The notes: generated by a model from the sequence alone, not told the origin. A stretch of 64,000 bases of DNA from Blastocladiella emersonii ATCC 22665 (GCA_025594325.1 JANHCV010000001.1:2604001-2668000), one strand, 5' to 3'; counted from the stretch's first letter, positions 33,852 to 44,042 are shown. Program-made: numbers and translations.

Positions 33852-34436
33852 TTAGGCGGACTTGGTCTCGCCGTACAGCGCGGCCTTCTTCTCGGCGGCG
33901 CGCTGGGCCTTGCGCTCGCGGGCAGCCTTGGCCTTGAGGCGGTGGGCGGCGGCCTGGTCGGCGAGGGCCTTGGTGCGGGCCTTCTCGGCCTTGACCTTGA
34001 AGATGTACTCCATGAGGACGCGCTTGTTCTTGAACACGTTACCCTTGGACTTGAGGTACAGCTCGTGGTACAGGTGGCGGTCGATCTTGCCGGCCTCGCG
34101 GTACTTGCGGAGGAGGCGGCGCAGGACACGCTGGCGGCGCATCCACAGCGTGGCCGTGGGCATGCGGGCCTCGCGGGTACCGTGGCGCTTACCGGTGCCG
34201 GTGTGGCGGCCCTTGCGCTTGGCGGCGAGGCGCTCGCGGACGCGGAAGCGGGAGACGGCAGCCTCGGGCTTGCGGACAATGTAGCCCGACTTGATCAGCT
34301 TGCGGATCGAGGCGCGCGACGAGGCCTTGTTGATGTCGGTCGTCTCGTTGGGGTCAAGCCAGATCTTGCGCTTGCCGCAGTCGAGGACGGAGGCGGCGAG
34401 CCGCTTCTGGAGCTTGAGGGAGACCCTGGTGGTCAT
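33852..34436 (-). CDS. RPL19: 60S ribosomal protein L19 (eL19)
   Basis: Single exon, 194 residues. Classic eL19 sequence: [92 protein letters not shown] and a long basic C-terminal helix. It is a large-subunit protein near the intersubunit bridge. Start at the ATG 34436 (MTTRVSLK...); the slightly longer N terminus and lack of introns are unusual, as ribosomal protein genes in basidiomycetes are commonly intron-rich. Confidence 0.95.
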   Translation of the reverse strand: MTTRVSLKLQKRLAASVLDCGKRKIWLDPNETTDINKASSRASIRKLIKSGYIVRKPEAAVSRFRVRERLAAKRKGRHTGTGKRHGTREARMPTATLWMRRQRVLRRLLRKYREAGKIDRHLYHELYLKSKGNVFKNKRVLMEYIFKVKAEKARTKALADQAAAHRLKAKAARERKAQRAAEKKAALYGETKSA

Positions 34437-35582
34437 GGCGAGAGTGGGGTGGTTAGTGGGTGGGTGGGATGGGGTGGATGGATGTGCGTGGCGCAAGGGT
34501 GAGAGGGAGTGGAGGTGGATGCGACGTCGTCTTCGTCGTCAGGGAGCAGCCGCCGTCGAGAATCCAAGGCCGAGGTTGCCGGGGAGCGGCCCACATTTGA
34601 GGGGGAAGCGAGTTGGGTTGAGTCGACCGGGCCGGCGAGGCTTTGCCGCGGCTGCGCACCTCCCCTCGCCACCCACCGCTCCGCCGGGTTGAGTCGACTC
34701 GGCGGCGGGAGACGCGGGAGGGGCACGCAGGCCCGTGGGACATGCACGCTCCTCAAAGGCGAGCAGCATCGCACGTCGAGGGATGCGGGCGCGCGCGAGG
34801 TGCGTCACGATGCAGATCACCCTGCATCGATCTGCGCGAGGTGCCGAGGTTCGCGATGGCCGAGGCGGGCCCAGCGGCGGACCGCGAGCGAGGTGGGGGT
34901 AGGCAGGCGAGCGCGAAGGCTGAGGCGCAGCGAGGGACCGGGTAGGTCGAGTTGGCGGGCGATGGCGACGAGCGACGGCTGCTATGACGACGAAGACGGC
35001 GAGCGTGTATGCGCGCGCGCGGCGAGCCGGCGGCGTCGAGGGAGAGGGCGGGGCGGAGCGCGGGCGCGCGGCACGGGCGGGCGGGACCCGTACATGTTGA
35101 ATATTCCACACACGAAGGATCCGCGGATAGGAGAGGGAAGAGGGAGCTCAACCGTTAGCGAGCGGCCGCAAAACAAGGCGGCCCGCGCGAGCACGGCGGC
35201 CCACGCCGCCCGTTGCCTGGGACCCCCGCCCGCCGCCGAGCCGCCCCTGGATACCGCCAACGTGACCATCACTCGGCGCTCAGCTGCCGCGCCGCTCGGC
35301 CGGGCCGGTCAGGTGGGGGCGTCGGTCAGGTGATGGGAGTGGCAGCTGACCGGTTTCCCCGCACTCCCCGCACGAGTGACGTCACGGCAGCGCCACCTCG
35401 GCCCCAGACGCGTTCGCTTCCCGGCGCGTGTGCGTGGCACGGCCAGCCCTTTGGCGGAAAAGAGAGGGGCATGCCGGCCGCCGTGGTCCCTTGCCGCTGC
35501 GTCTCCCCCAACGCGGACCAGTAGAAGATAAATCTGCCACGTACCAACCACCACGGATCGAGCACCGACCGAACCACACACC
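34437..35582. promoter_or_regulatory. Long divergent region RPL19 / DFG10
   Basis: 1.15 kb, very GC-rich, no convincing frame. A 13-mer GGGTTGAGTCGAC occurs twice in direct orientation (34615-34627 and 34686-34698), within 265 bp of the RPL19 ATG; it contains a TGAGTCGA core. These are candidates for RPL19 control sites. Confidence 0.4.
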
Positions 35583-36980
35583 ATGGATCCCGTCATTGTA
35601 TCGACCTCGCCGGGCCTCGACCCGCTGGCCTCCACGGCCGCCTCGGCCGCCGCCGCGACCATGGCCGGGCTCGGCGCCAACGCCGCCACCGCCGGGTGGT
35701 CCGACAGCGTGCGGCACGCCCTGTCGCTGCTGTGCCTGCTCTACTACGTGGCCATCACCGCGACGTTGCTCCCGCTCAGCGTGGTCCCGCCGCTGCGCCG
35801 CCTGCTGATGCACGGCAAGCTGCTGGTCCGCGAGTCGGCCACCCAGTACGCCGCCCGCCGCACCGTGGCGCGGTCCGCCTCGCTCATGGGCGCGTCGCCG
35901 CACTCGGACGGGCCCGACACGGACTCGGACATTGACGGGCCCGGCGCTGCGGGCGCTGCCGCCGCCGCTGCCGCCGCCGTCGAGCCCGACTGGCTCACGA
36001 TCCTGCTGTCACTGCGCGTGCCCAAGTCGTGGTTCTCGCACTTCTACGTCGTCGCCATCGCCATGGCCGCGGGGCTCGCCGTGACGACGGGCGCGTCGTG
36101 GCCGCTGTTCCTGTTCGCGTGCCACGCCGCGCGCCGCCACTGGGAGCAGCGCCGCTTCTTTGCCGGGTCCGCGTCCAAGATGCACACGGGCCACTACCTG
36201 CTCGGCCTGTCCTTCTACGTCGCCACCCCGCTCACCATCGCGCTGGGCGTCGCCGACGCGCGCATCGACGGCACCTACGCCGCGCCGGGCTTCCTGCTCA
36301 CTTGGGCGTTCGTCTCGAGCAACCTCGCCCAGTGTATGCACCACTACTTCCTCTCCGTCACCCCGAAGCCGATCCCGCGCATGCCGAGCGTGCGCAGCGT
36401 ACGCGGCGGCGGCGGCGCGGGCGGGGCCACGCTCGTGCGCCGCGCCACCACCTCGCGCAGTATCTCGCGGCCGCGCCAGCCGGGGACGGGATCGCCCGGC
36501 ACCAGCACGCCGCCGCGCCCGATCGCGACGGGCAGCGGGAGCGCCATGGACTCGGGCGACTGGAGCGACGCGTCGACCTCGTCCAACGCGCCGCCACCCG
36601 TGCCGCTCGCGCGGACCACGGCCGCCTCGACGCCCGCCGCCGCGACGGGAACGGGGCCCGGCCCGCTGACCCCGCGCCGTGTGCGCGCAACGCGGTCCAT
36701 GTCCACCATGTCGACCACGTCCACACAGGGCACCGGCTCACACCCGGTCGTGTACAAGCTGCCGCAGCGCGGGCTGTTCAAGAAGGTAACGTGCCCGCAC
36801 TACCTGTTCGAGATCTCCATCTACGCGATCCTGTTCCTCATGTGCCCGACCCGCACCATGCTCGCGTGCCTGGTCTGGGTCACGGCCAACCTCACCGTCT
36901 CGGCCCACCAGTCGCACGAGTACTACCGCCAGATGAGCGGCAAGACGCGCCGGTATCGCATCTTCCCGGGTGTTTACTGA
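35583..36980 (+). CDS. DFG10: Polyprenol reductase, SRD5A3/DFG10 family
   Basis: Single exon, 465 residues. Several membrane helices; family motifs VPKSWFSHFYVV in the middle, RRHWEQRRFFAGSASKMHTGHYLLGLSFY, and the C-terminal steroid 5-alpha-reductase block PQRGLFKKVTCPHYLFEISIYAILF with the final SHEYYRQMSGKTRRYRIFPGVY. Family role: reduces the alpha-isoprene unit of polyprenol for dolichol synthesis and N-glycosylation at the ER. Between the conserved parts sits a 150-residue low-complexity insert (residues about 265-390), unusual in length. ATG context CACACCATGG is strong. Confidence 0.85.
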   Translation: MDPVIVSTSPGLDPLASTAASAAAATMAGLGANAATAGWSDSVRHALSLLCLLYYVAITATLLPLSVVPPLRRLLMHGKLLVRESATQYAARRTVARSASLMGASPHSDGPDTDSDIDGPGAAGAAAAAAAAVEPDWLTILLSLRVPKSWFSHFYVVAIAMAAGLAVTTGASWPLFLFACHAARRHWEQRRFFAGSASKMHTGHYLLGLSFYVATPLTIALGVADARIDGTYAAPGFLLTWAFVSSNLAQCMHHYFLSVTPKPIPRMPSVRSVRGGGGAGGATLVRRATTSRSISRPRQPGTGSPGTSTPPRPIATGSGSAMDSGDWSDASTSSNAPPPVPLARTTAASTPAAATGTGPGPLTPRRVRATRSMSTMSTTSTQGTGSHPVVYKLPQRGLFKKVTCPHYLFEISIYAILFLMCPTRTMLACLVWVTANLTVSAHQSHEYYRQMSGKTRRYRIFPGVY

Positions 36981-37071
36981 ACAAAACGTGGAGACTTGAG
37001 CGCGCTCGAATGCTGAACAACAAAAGGTAATTGTACAACGGTTATATGTGTGCTATCCGCTCGCTCGCTCG

Positions 37072-39196
37072 TTAGAAAAAGTCGTGCAACGTGCGCTTCT
37101 GCTTCTTGGCTGGCCGTCGCGCTACGGCCGCGGCTGGCGACTCACGCTTGGCGACCACAGCCGTGGCCACGGGCCGCGGTAATGGCGGCGGCGACGGCTC
37201 GGCCGCGAGGTGTGCGCGCGTCAGGCACTCGTCGACGTGCCGGTTCACCTCGTCGTTGGGCGCGCCCGGCGCGAACACCTTGGTGTCACACACGGGACAC
37301 CGCGTCCCAGGTTCCTCGTCCTTGGGCGCGACCGGGACCGCGACCGCTGGTTCCGCGTCGGACGGCGGCGACGCGTCGCCCTTGACCTCCGCCGCCGCGG
37401 CAACAGCGCTCGATGGCCCAAAGAACCGGTGCAGTCCCTGCTTCGCGCGCGCGTCGAGGTCGAGCAGGTCCGCGACGCGTACACCAATGAGCCGGAGCTC
37501 GACGCCCGCGCCGCCGCCGCCGCCGCCGACAGCCGCGACCGCGTCCTCGAACGCGGCCATGGCGGGCCCGATCAGGTCGTCCTCGCCGCTGACGCACCGA
37601 CCGCCGGGGATCGCGCGGCCAACCTGGCGCACGACGAACCCGGAAGTTTTGACCTTGACGGCGAGGTGGCGCGCGCCGTAGTGCTTCTCCTTGAGCTCGG
37701 CGGCGACCTCGGCCACGACGCGCGTCACCACGTCCGTCCACTGCGCCGCGCTGGTCGTCGCGCGGAAGGTGCGTTCGGCCGAGATGGATTTGGGCATGCC
37801 GCGCTCGCTACAATCACGGCCTCAGCGAACCCATCACAAAGTGAGTGAACAGAAAACGTACCCAGAGACCCGCGTCGACCCGATCCCCATGGCGGCGCGC
37901 AGGATGAACGCAAACGCCTTCTCGGACAGGACGAGCGACAGGAGGCCGGCGTTGGCGAGGACCTCGCTGCCGGTGCGCACGCCGAGCGCGTCGAGCGTGT
38001 GCTCGGTGACCTTGCCGACGCCCGAGATCTTGCGCATGCGCAGGTCGCGCATGAAGGCCACGACGCGGTCGCGGTCGCCCGGGAGGTAGTGCTGGCCGTT
38101 GGGCTTGTTCAGGTCCGAGCCGATCTTGGCGAGCATCCTACACGACGAGAGTCAGTCGAGTCGGTAGGATGTCAGGATATAGAGTACGGACTTGTTGGGC
38201 GCGATGCCCGCGGACGCCGTGAGCTGCGTAGCCTCGGTGATCTTCTGCCGAATCTCCTCGACCACGGGCTGCGGGTCCGTCAACCCGCGCGCGGCGAGGT
38301 ATTCGGTAAGGTCAATGTACGACTCGTCGAGGCCGACGGGCTGCATGTTGGGGTCGTAGCGGGCGAGGACGCCGCGGACGAGCTTGCTGAGGGCGCGGTA
38401 CCGGTCGAACCGGAGCGGCGTGATGACGAGGTGCGGGCACAGCTTCATGGCAATGTACCCGGGCATGGCGGCGCGCACGCCGAACTTGCGCGCGGCGTAG
38501 TTGGCCGTGCACAGCATCGACATGCCGCCGACGGCCATGGGCACGTCGCGCAGGGACGGGTTGTCGAGCTCCTCGACGCTCGCGTAGAAGGCGTCCATGT
38601 CAAAGTGTACGATGGTCCGCGACACGTCCCGCGCAGCCTCGAGGTCACGCATCGTGCGCTCCGCGGCGGACTGCGCGTGCTGGATGGCCGACGCCGGCAG
38701 TTTTGCGAGCTGCGCGCGCAGCCGCGCGATCTTGGCGTCGGTCGCGGCCGACTTGCGCTCCTCGTTCTGGTAGTAGGCCGAGCCGCGCGACATTTGCACA
38801 ATCGTCTCATGTACCTTGGCGAGCGGCGCGGAACCTAGTCCCAACCGGGTTAGGTTCCGAGTGTGTGCTCCGACGGCGACGGCAACGGCGTAGCGTACCC
38901 ATGCCGGCCTTTTGTGCGCAATAGGCGAAGCGGTACGTGACGTTCTCGCCATCGGCGGGCGGCGGCGCACTCGACGAAGACGCGGCCTGGTCCGACGTTT
39001 CTTCAAACTCGAATCTATCCCCATTCTCATGCTCAGCATCTTCGTCGTCATCGTCGGCCTGCTGCGAGAGCCACGCAAAATCGGCGGCGAGCTCTTCCTC
39101 GTTTGCCTCTTCCTCGCCGCCGCCCTCGTCCACCTCGGTAGCTTCTCTCAATTCATCAATTGCATGTGGTGGCTCTAGTGTGCCAGTTTGCTCCAT
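37072..39196 (-). CDS. POLK: DNA polymerase kappa (DinB, Y family)
   Basis: Four exons: 39196-38899, 38834-38192, 38137-37862, 37807-37072 (introns 64, 54, 54 nt); 650 residues. Order: N-clasp with KAGMGSAPLAKVHETIVQMSRGS; catalytic Asp in IVHFDMDAFYASVEE (D178/D180) and LDESYID (D269, E270); APNKMLAKIGSDLNKPNGQ; helix-hairpin-helix region with ISGVGKVTEHTLDALGV; little finger with RGMPKSISAERTF; one UBZ zinc finger (C576, C579, H596, C600); and a C-terminal KRTLHDFF PCNA-interacting box matching KxxLxxFF. Role: translesion synthesis. Animals usually have two UBZ fingers; here one. Intron 2 uses a GTCCGT donor. Confidence 0.92.
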
Positions 39197-39400
39197 GGTT
39201 GTGCAATCGCGCGGTTCAAGGCGAGGGAGAGAGCGGGCTGTCCCGCAAGGAGTCACCGGCGGCCGCGCCGCGCCGAAGCCGAGAGACGCGCCGCGATCAC
39301 CTGAGCGCGGCCGGCGCGTCGTCGTCAGCGCTTCTCGGCCGCGCCGATCCCCGCTCTCTCTTCCCTTCAAGCAACGCCATCACCGCAACGCATCAACACC

Positions 39401-40992
39401 ATGGTCCATGCAATCCAGGCGCAAGAGGTCGCGCGCGCCGGGTACCCGGTGCTGTGCGACCTGCTGGTGCAGTTCACGCGCGCGTTCCCCGTCGACGACG
39501 AGTCGGGCGACCCGCTGACGTCGGTCGTGGCGCTCGCCCTCGAGACCCTGCAGTACCACCTGCGCGGGCCCGACGCTGAAGCGGTCCGCGACTACATCCG
39601 CGACTCGGTCTCGCTCGACACGCTGTTCGGGTTCCTCGCCGCCGACGACGATGAGGTCGTGCGCGCCGCGTGCTTGCTCATCGAGACGTTTGCTTCGCCC
39701 ATGGATGCTACCTCACTCCTTGAGTCGGAGGAGATGATGCGCGTTGGCCTCGCTCACCCGAACGGCGCCGTGCGCGCCCTCGTCGTGCGGATGCTCAAGC
39801 GGCTCGCGCCGGCGGACTGGGTGCGTGACGGTTGCTACTCCATGTAAGACTGTTCCCTCACCCCATACCGGTTATCTAGTCGGCCGATCTCGCTGCCGCC
39901 GTCCTCGCCGCCGTCCAGCACGCGAGCGTGCCCGTGTACGACGCGTACCTGTCGCTCCTGCTCGACGCGCCGCTCGCGACAGCCCTCCTCGCGCCTGCCG
40001 CGGCGCACTCGGTCCTGACCGAGAAGCTGCTCAAGGACCGCGTGCACCAGTTCCGCGGCCTTGAGATCCTGGCCCGCGCGCTGCGCCTGTCGGCCACGCT
40101 CTCCACCACCCTGCGCGCGCCCGAGACCCTCGCCGCCCTGTTCACGCGCGTCCAGTCGAACCCGCTCGACTACGCCGTGTACTGCGAGACGCTCGCGGCG
40201 CAGCTCGCGCCCGAGTCGCCGCTGCCGGGCACGCCCGCCCCGCTGGTCGCTGCGCTCGACGCCGCTGAGGTCCCCGCCGCGATCCTCAAGCGGACCCGCG
40301 CCGAGCAGGACGCCGAGGCCGGGACCTCTGTCCTCCTCGCCTACGCGTCGGCCGCGCCCACTGGCCCGTGCACCACGGCGATCCTCGACCTCGCTGCTGA
40401 ATCCGTCGAGGGCGCCGCGTCGGACCAGGTCCTCGCCCTGACCACGCTGCGCGGCCTCGCGCGCCCGCCGCTCGCCGACGCGATCGCCGCGCACCCGCGC
40501 CTGGGCGGGGTCCTCGCCGACACGGTTCGCCGGCTCGGGACCATCGCCACGCCCGTCCGCAGCGGCGTGCTGCAGCTCGTGGCGGCGCTGGCCCCGCACT
40601 CGCGCGCGTTCCTCGCCGCCGTGTGGCCGGGGGAGCCCGACGCCGACGGCGCGGCGCAGGCGTGGCTCGCGGCCGCGGTCGCGGCGGCGTCGCACGTCGA
40701 CGACGGGGTCAAGGAGGCGGGCATGGCGGGGATGCTCGCGCTCGCGAGCACCGAGTGGGGCCGGCGCGCGCTGCTGCGCGACGACCGCGTCGCGTACCTG
40801 CTGGACCGCGATCGCGCCGCGTCCGTCGACGTCAAGCGCGCCAAGTACGCGGTCGTCGAGCGGCTCGCGCAGCACGCGGCGGGCGAGGGCGTCGACCCCG
40901 CCCTGGTGCGCCAGCTCACGCAGTTTGTGCGGCAGGGCCCGTACTACATGCCGCGGACCGCGGGCGTGCAGATCTTTGACGAGTCCGTGTGA
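39401..40992 (+). CDS. Proteasome assembly chaperone, PSMD5/HSM3-like
   Basis: Exons 39401-39820 and 39880-40992 (59-nt intron, GTGCGT...TCTAG); 510 residues. All-helical, Ala/Leu-rich ARM/HEAT-like repeats: DDDEVVRAACLLIETFASP, HPNGAVRALVVRMLKRLAP, KDRVHQFRGLEILARAL. The C-terminal QFVRQGPYYMPRTAGVQIFDES resembles the GPYYV ending of PSMD5 (S5b). Family role: chaperone of the proteasome base (Rpt1). Sequence in this family is poorly conserved, so the call leans on length, repeat type and the C-terminal motif. Head to head with POLK, 204 bp apart. Confidence 0.55.
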
Positions 40993-41047
40993 AGTGCGGA
41001 AACCTTCTTGTGTATATCAACCAATCAAACAGCAGCCAGCCGATTTT

Positions 41048-41947
41048 TTACAGCATCTTGTGGATCGTGTCGGGCTCGACGCACTGGTCGAGGGTGCCGG
41101 CGTCGAGGTGGTCCCACCACTGGAACAGGAACGACTCGCAGATGAGGCGGAACCACGGCGTGAGCTTGATGTCGCCGACCTCGGCGGCCTTGAACATGGC
41201 GCGCAGCTCGTCGCGCGTCACGTAGCGCGTGGCCTTGACCTCGTTGGGCGACGGGACCATGGCGACGGGCGCCGTCTTCTTGGCGACGAAGATGTAGTCG
41301 ACCTCGTGCTCGCCCCAGGTGCCGTCGGAGGGGGCAAGGTAGTGGATGCGCGTGAGGAACTGGAGGTCGTCGATGCCGACAGCCGTGATGCCGAGCTCGT
41401 GGTCGAGCTTGCGCACGGCCGCGGTACGCGCGCCGAGGTGCTTCTCGGCAACGAGCTCGTCCTGCTTGGCGAGCGGGTGCGAGCAGCACGTGTTGGTCCA
41501 GTACCCGGGGAACGTGATCTTCTCGTCGGCGCGCTGCTGCAGGAGCAGGCGGTGGTCGGCGTCGAACAGGAAGACCGAGAAGGCGCGGTGCAGCATGCCC
41601 GCGTTGATGTTGGTCATGAGGTGCGTGTTCTTCTTGGACTCGAAGCCCGTGACGCGGTCCGCGCCGTCGACCAGGATGCACATCTCCTCCATGAGCCGCA
41701 CCTGCTCGGCGTCGTAGCCGGCAAGCGACACCTCAACGGCGGGCGCCGCCGCGTGCGTCGTGGCCGCAGCCGTGGTCGTGTTGGTGGTCTGGTGGGGCGA
41801 CATGACGGTCATGGTGGGAGCAAAGGCGCGGGAGGAGAGGAGGGCGCGGTGCGCGGTCGAGCACCAGGGGGTTCCGATCGGGACGCGTGTCGCTCCCGCA
41901 GTGGTGTTCAAGGATCGGATCAGGGTCCGTGGCAAGAAGCGATGCAT
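41048..41947 (-). CDS. IDI1: Isopentenyl-diphosphate delta-isomerase
   Basis: Single exon; 299 residues from the ATG at 41947 or 254 from 41812. Nudix-type IPP isomerase motifs: HRAFSVFLFDADHRLLLQQRA, the catalytic Cys in YWTNTCCSHPL, RKLDHELGI and the catalytic Glu region WGEHEVDYIFV, ending in FQWWDHLD. Converts IPP to DMAPP for sterol, dolichol and ubiquinone synthesis. The longer N terminus (MHRFLPRTLIRSL...) is Arg-rich and lacks acids, like a mitochondrial presequence; the shorter start has the sequence MTVMSPHQ. A putative transposable element begins 154 bp upstream. Confidence 0.93.
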   Translation of the reverse strand: MHRFLPRTLIRSLNTTAGATRVPIGTPWCSTAHRALLSSRAFAPTMTVMSPHQTTNTTTAAATTHAAAPAVEVSLAGYDAEQVRLMEEMCILVDGADRVTGFESKKNTHLMTNINAGMLHRAFSVFLFDADHRLLLQQRADEKITFPGYWTNTCCSHPLAKQDELVAEKHLGARTAAVRKLDHELGITAVGIDDLQFLTRIHYLAPSDGTWGEHEVDYIFVAKKTAPVAMVPSPNEVKATRYVTRDELRAMFKAAEVGDIKLTPWFRLICESFLFQWWDHLDAGTLDQCVEPDTIHKML

Positions 41948-42100
41948 TGCAAAGAGAGCGGCGAGTCTCCTGAGGGCCTTTGATGGGGAACGCTGGCTGC
42001 CGCTCGCTGCAGCTGGCGGGCGGCGCCGCCGCACACGCGCGCGCGACGAGCTCGAAGCCACTCCTCGCGCCGGTCACGCCGCCATCCAGCCCATCTCGAT

Positions 42101-42121
42101 CACACCAAAAACGCACCCAGC
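42101..42121 (+). repeat. Left terminal inverted repeat
   Basis: Begins CACACCAAAA and ends CGCACCCAGC; pairs with 44022-44042 at 20 of 21 positions. Confidence 0.55.
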
Positions 42122-42141
42122 CACCGCCGCCGGACCACGGC

Positions 42142-42253
42142 CGGATTCCGCTGAACCCCGCCACCCCTCAGCGAGGCAAGCCGGATCCCGCTGTCCGCCC
42201 ACCCCAGCCGGATCCTCCTGCCGTCCGCCATCCCCCGCTCGCAGGAATCCGCC
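42142..42253. repeat. Left subterminal CGGATTCCG-type repeats
   Basis: Four related copies: CGGATTCCG at 42142, CGGATCCCG at 42182, CGGATCCTC at 42209, GGAATCCGCC at 42244. Each is CGG-N3-CCG or a close variant. Confidence 0.5.
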
Positions 42254-42499
42254 TCCCCTCCGCCACGGCTGGCCCAACTCACCTCCCTTCGCTCATGCGC
42301 ACCCCCTGCCGCCACCTCGCGACTCCCCATGAATATACAGCTCTTGTCTGAACTTATCGCAACGTGGATTTAAAGTCCTTGTGAGCCTGCCGCCGTCGCG
42401 GGGTTGCTGCCCGCTCCCACCCGACGCAGGGCCGTGCTTGCCCACTCCCCCCTCGTTCCCCGCGCTTGGAGCGGTCCCCTCGCGCGTATCACATCCCCT

Positions 42500-42720
42500 T
42501 GTGCGCGTCACGGCAGCAGCCAACCACCTCTCCTTGAGCTCGTCCAACGCCGCGACGCGCTTCACGCAGCCGCCTAGTCCGCCCACGCCCGCGCACGCCC
42601 ACCTCGGCCCTCGTGCCCGTCGCCGCCTGTCGTGACGCACGCGCTCGTCCTCCTCCGCACGTTGACGCCGGGACTTGTGCTCGCGACGGCTCGGCGCGCA
42701 AGGGCCTCTGCCTCGCGCGA
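42500..42720 (-). other. Exon-like islands inside the element, minus strand
   Basis: Read on the minus strand, a basic piece REHKSRRQRAEEDER is followed by a GTGCGT...ACTAG interval of intron size and then GGCVKRVAALDELKERW, after which a GTGACG site follows. Splice-like borders and helix-like sequence suggest a fragment of a host gene, but parent and function are unknown. Confidence 0.25.
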
Positions 42721-43382
42721 TGCAAGCGACGTGCAGTCCGCGTGCAGCCACGTGAGCGATGGCGATCGAAGGTTGGGGCGACCCGGCCCCTAAAGGCCGG
42801 CGCACCGCCGCCCGCCTCCCGCTCCCTCCGCGCCGCGCTCTGCTGCTGTCCCTCACCCTCACAACCCGCGGTGCCGCCAGCACGCCCCCGACCCTCTGCT
42901 CGACGACAGCACCACGTAACCCGCCACGTCCTTCGATACCGCAGCGCTCGCTGGCCGGCCGCGCGAGGACCATCTCGCCGTCCGTCACCTTGTTCGCCCG
43001 CGCCATGCGTCGACGCACGTTGACGGCGGCCAGTGTGACCATGGCGCGCTCGGATCCTCCCACGGTGCACGTTGCTCGTGCTCACTCGAACCGCCGCCGT
43101 GTAGTGACGCTCGCCCACATCCCATCGCGCAGTACACAAGATCCACACAAGATCCACACGGCCACATCCCGCCAGGTATGTATGCCGCTCCAACTCGATC
43201 GCGACCGTCCTCGCTCCGCGCCGACTGCCTCGACAGCATCGCGACAGCACGGTTCGCCGACCTCGATCAGCTCGCCGCCCCGCTCACTGTTCGACTCTTG
43301 CCAACTCTTCACGCCTCTTTGCCCCATCTCATCGTCGTTAGCCGCACGCCCTCACTCCTTCGCTTTCTCTCGCACAGCTAGC

Positions 43383-43436
43383 GCCAAGTTCGACGAACCC
43401 GCGCTCGACCTAACGGTGATCGTGTCCGCGTACGTG
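43383..43436 (+). pseudogene. ALG5-like exon fragment inside the element
   Basis: After an acceptor-like CTCGCACAG comes a short exon-like island encoding AKFDEPALDLTVIVSAY, followed by a GTACGT donor. The peptide resembles the opening beta strand of GT2 glycosyltransferases of the ALG5 type (pattern DLSVVxPAYNE). No continuation of the enzyme follows. Best read as a captured or decayed exon; the match is short. Confidence 0.3.
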
Positions 43437-43917
43437 TGTGCTCCGTCGGTCTCGGCCGCTCAGCACAAGTCCCTGGGCCACCTCTCCGCGCGACTCACTC
43501 GGTTTCCTCCTCGTCTCGATCTCGACCAAGGCCGTCGTCCCGCCCGACCAAGGTGTCGTATCCGCCGCAACAAGCTCCAGGTCGCTCCGCGCATGCTCCC
43601 GCCCAACTCGTCACCAAGGCCTCGTTCTAACGGCCCGTTCACTTACTGCTCCACCTGTCGACTGGACGCGGCCTGCCGCTCGTCGCGATCCCGTCGGTCT
43701 CCTGTGCCAGTAGCAACTGGCGGACTCGTATATCATTAATAAACTCGCCCGCAGCGGCTCTTCATGTCTATCTCATCCGCCTAATATTGAGGGAGCGCGC
43801 TGACTGAAGGGAGCGAACCCGCTTTTATCACGCTGTTAAAGTCAGAGGATTTATGGCGGAGTCCGTTGACGTGAGAAGCCGGATGCAGGGCAGTTTCCGC
43901 CTTCCAGCGGACGGGCG

Positions 43918-44013
43918 GCGGATTCCGCTGAGGCGCGCTCAGCCCGGATCCGCCTGAGTTTCAGCGGATCCCGGCGGCGGTCCGGTGACCCCTCCGGAAG
44001 GCGGATTCCGCTG
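43918..44013. repeat. Right subterminal CGGATTCCG-type repeats
   Basis: GCGGATTCCGCTG near 43918 and again at 44001, CGGATCCG near 43945 and AGCGGATCCC near 43963, in both orientations. Confidence 0.5.
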
Positions 44014-44021
44014 GCCATCCT

Positions 44022-44042
44022 GCTGGGTGCGCTTTTGGTGTG
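44022..44042 (-). repeat. Right terminal inverted repeat
   Basis: Reverse complement of 42101-42121 with one mismatch; followed by GAT. Confidence 0.55.

Larger units (their letters stand above)
42101..44042. mobile_element. Putative non-autonomous TIR DNA element
   Basis: The ends form a 21-bp inverted repeat with one mismatch: left 42101-42121 starts CACACCAAAA and ends CGCACCCAGC; right 44022-44042 is its reverse complement except one A/G. GAT flanks both sides (42098-42100 and 44043-44045), a possible 3-bp target duplication. Inside both ends lie several copies of CGGATTCCG/CGGATCCG-type motifs, like subterminal transposase sites. No transposase recognised; the interior has only exon-like fragments. 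The superfamily is open: CAC-starting ends and a 3-bp duplication recall CMC/CACTA elements, but the canonical CACTA is absent. It fills the otherwise gene-free IDI1-INO1 interval. Confidence 0.5.

Noticed and set aside
42759-43739. 326-codon plus-strand frame inside the TIR element as a gene
   Set aside because: Low-complexity Pro/Ser/Arg-rich, no domain, and it crosses apparent splice borders; treated as chance.
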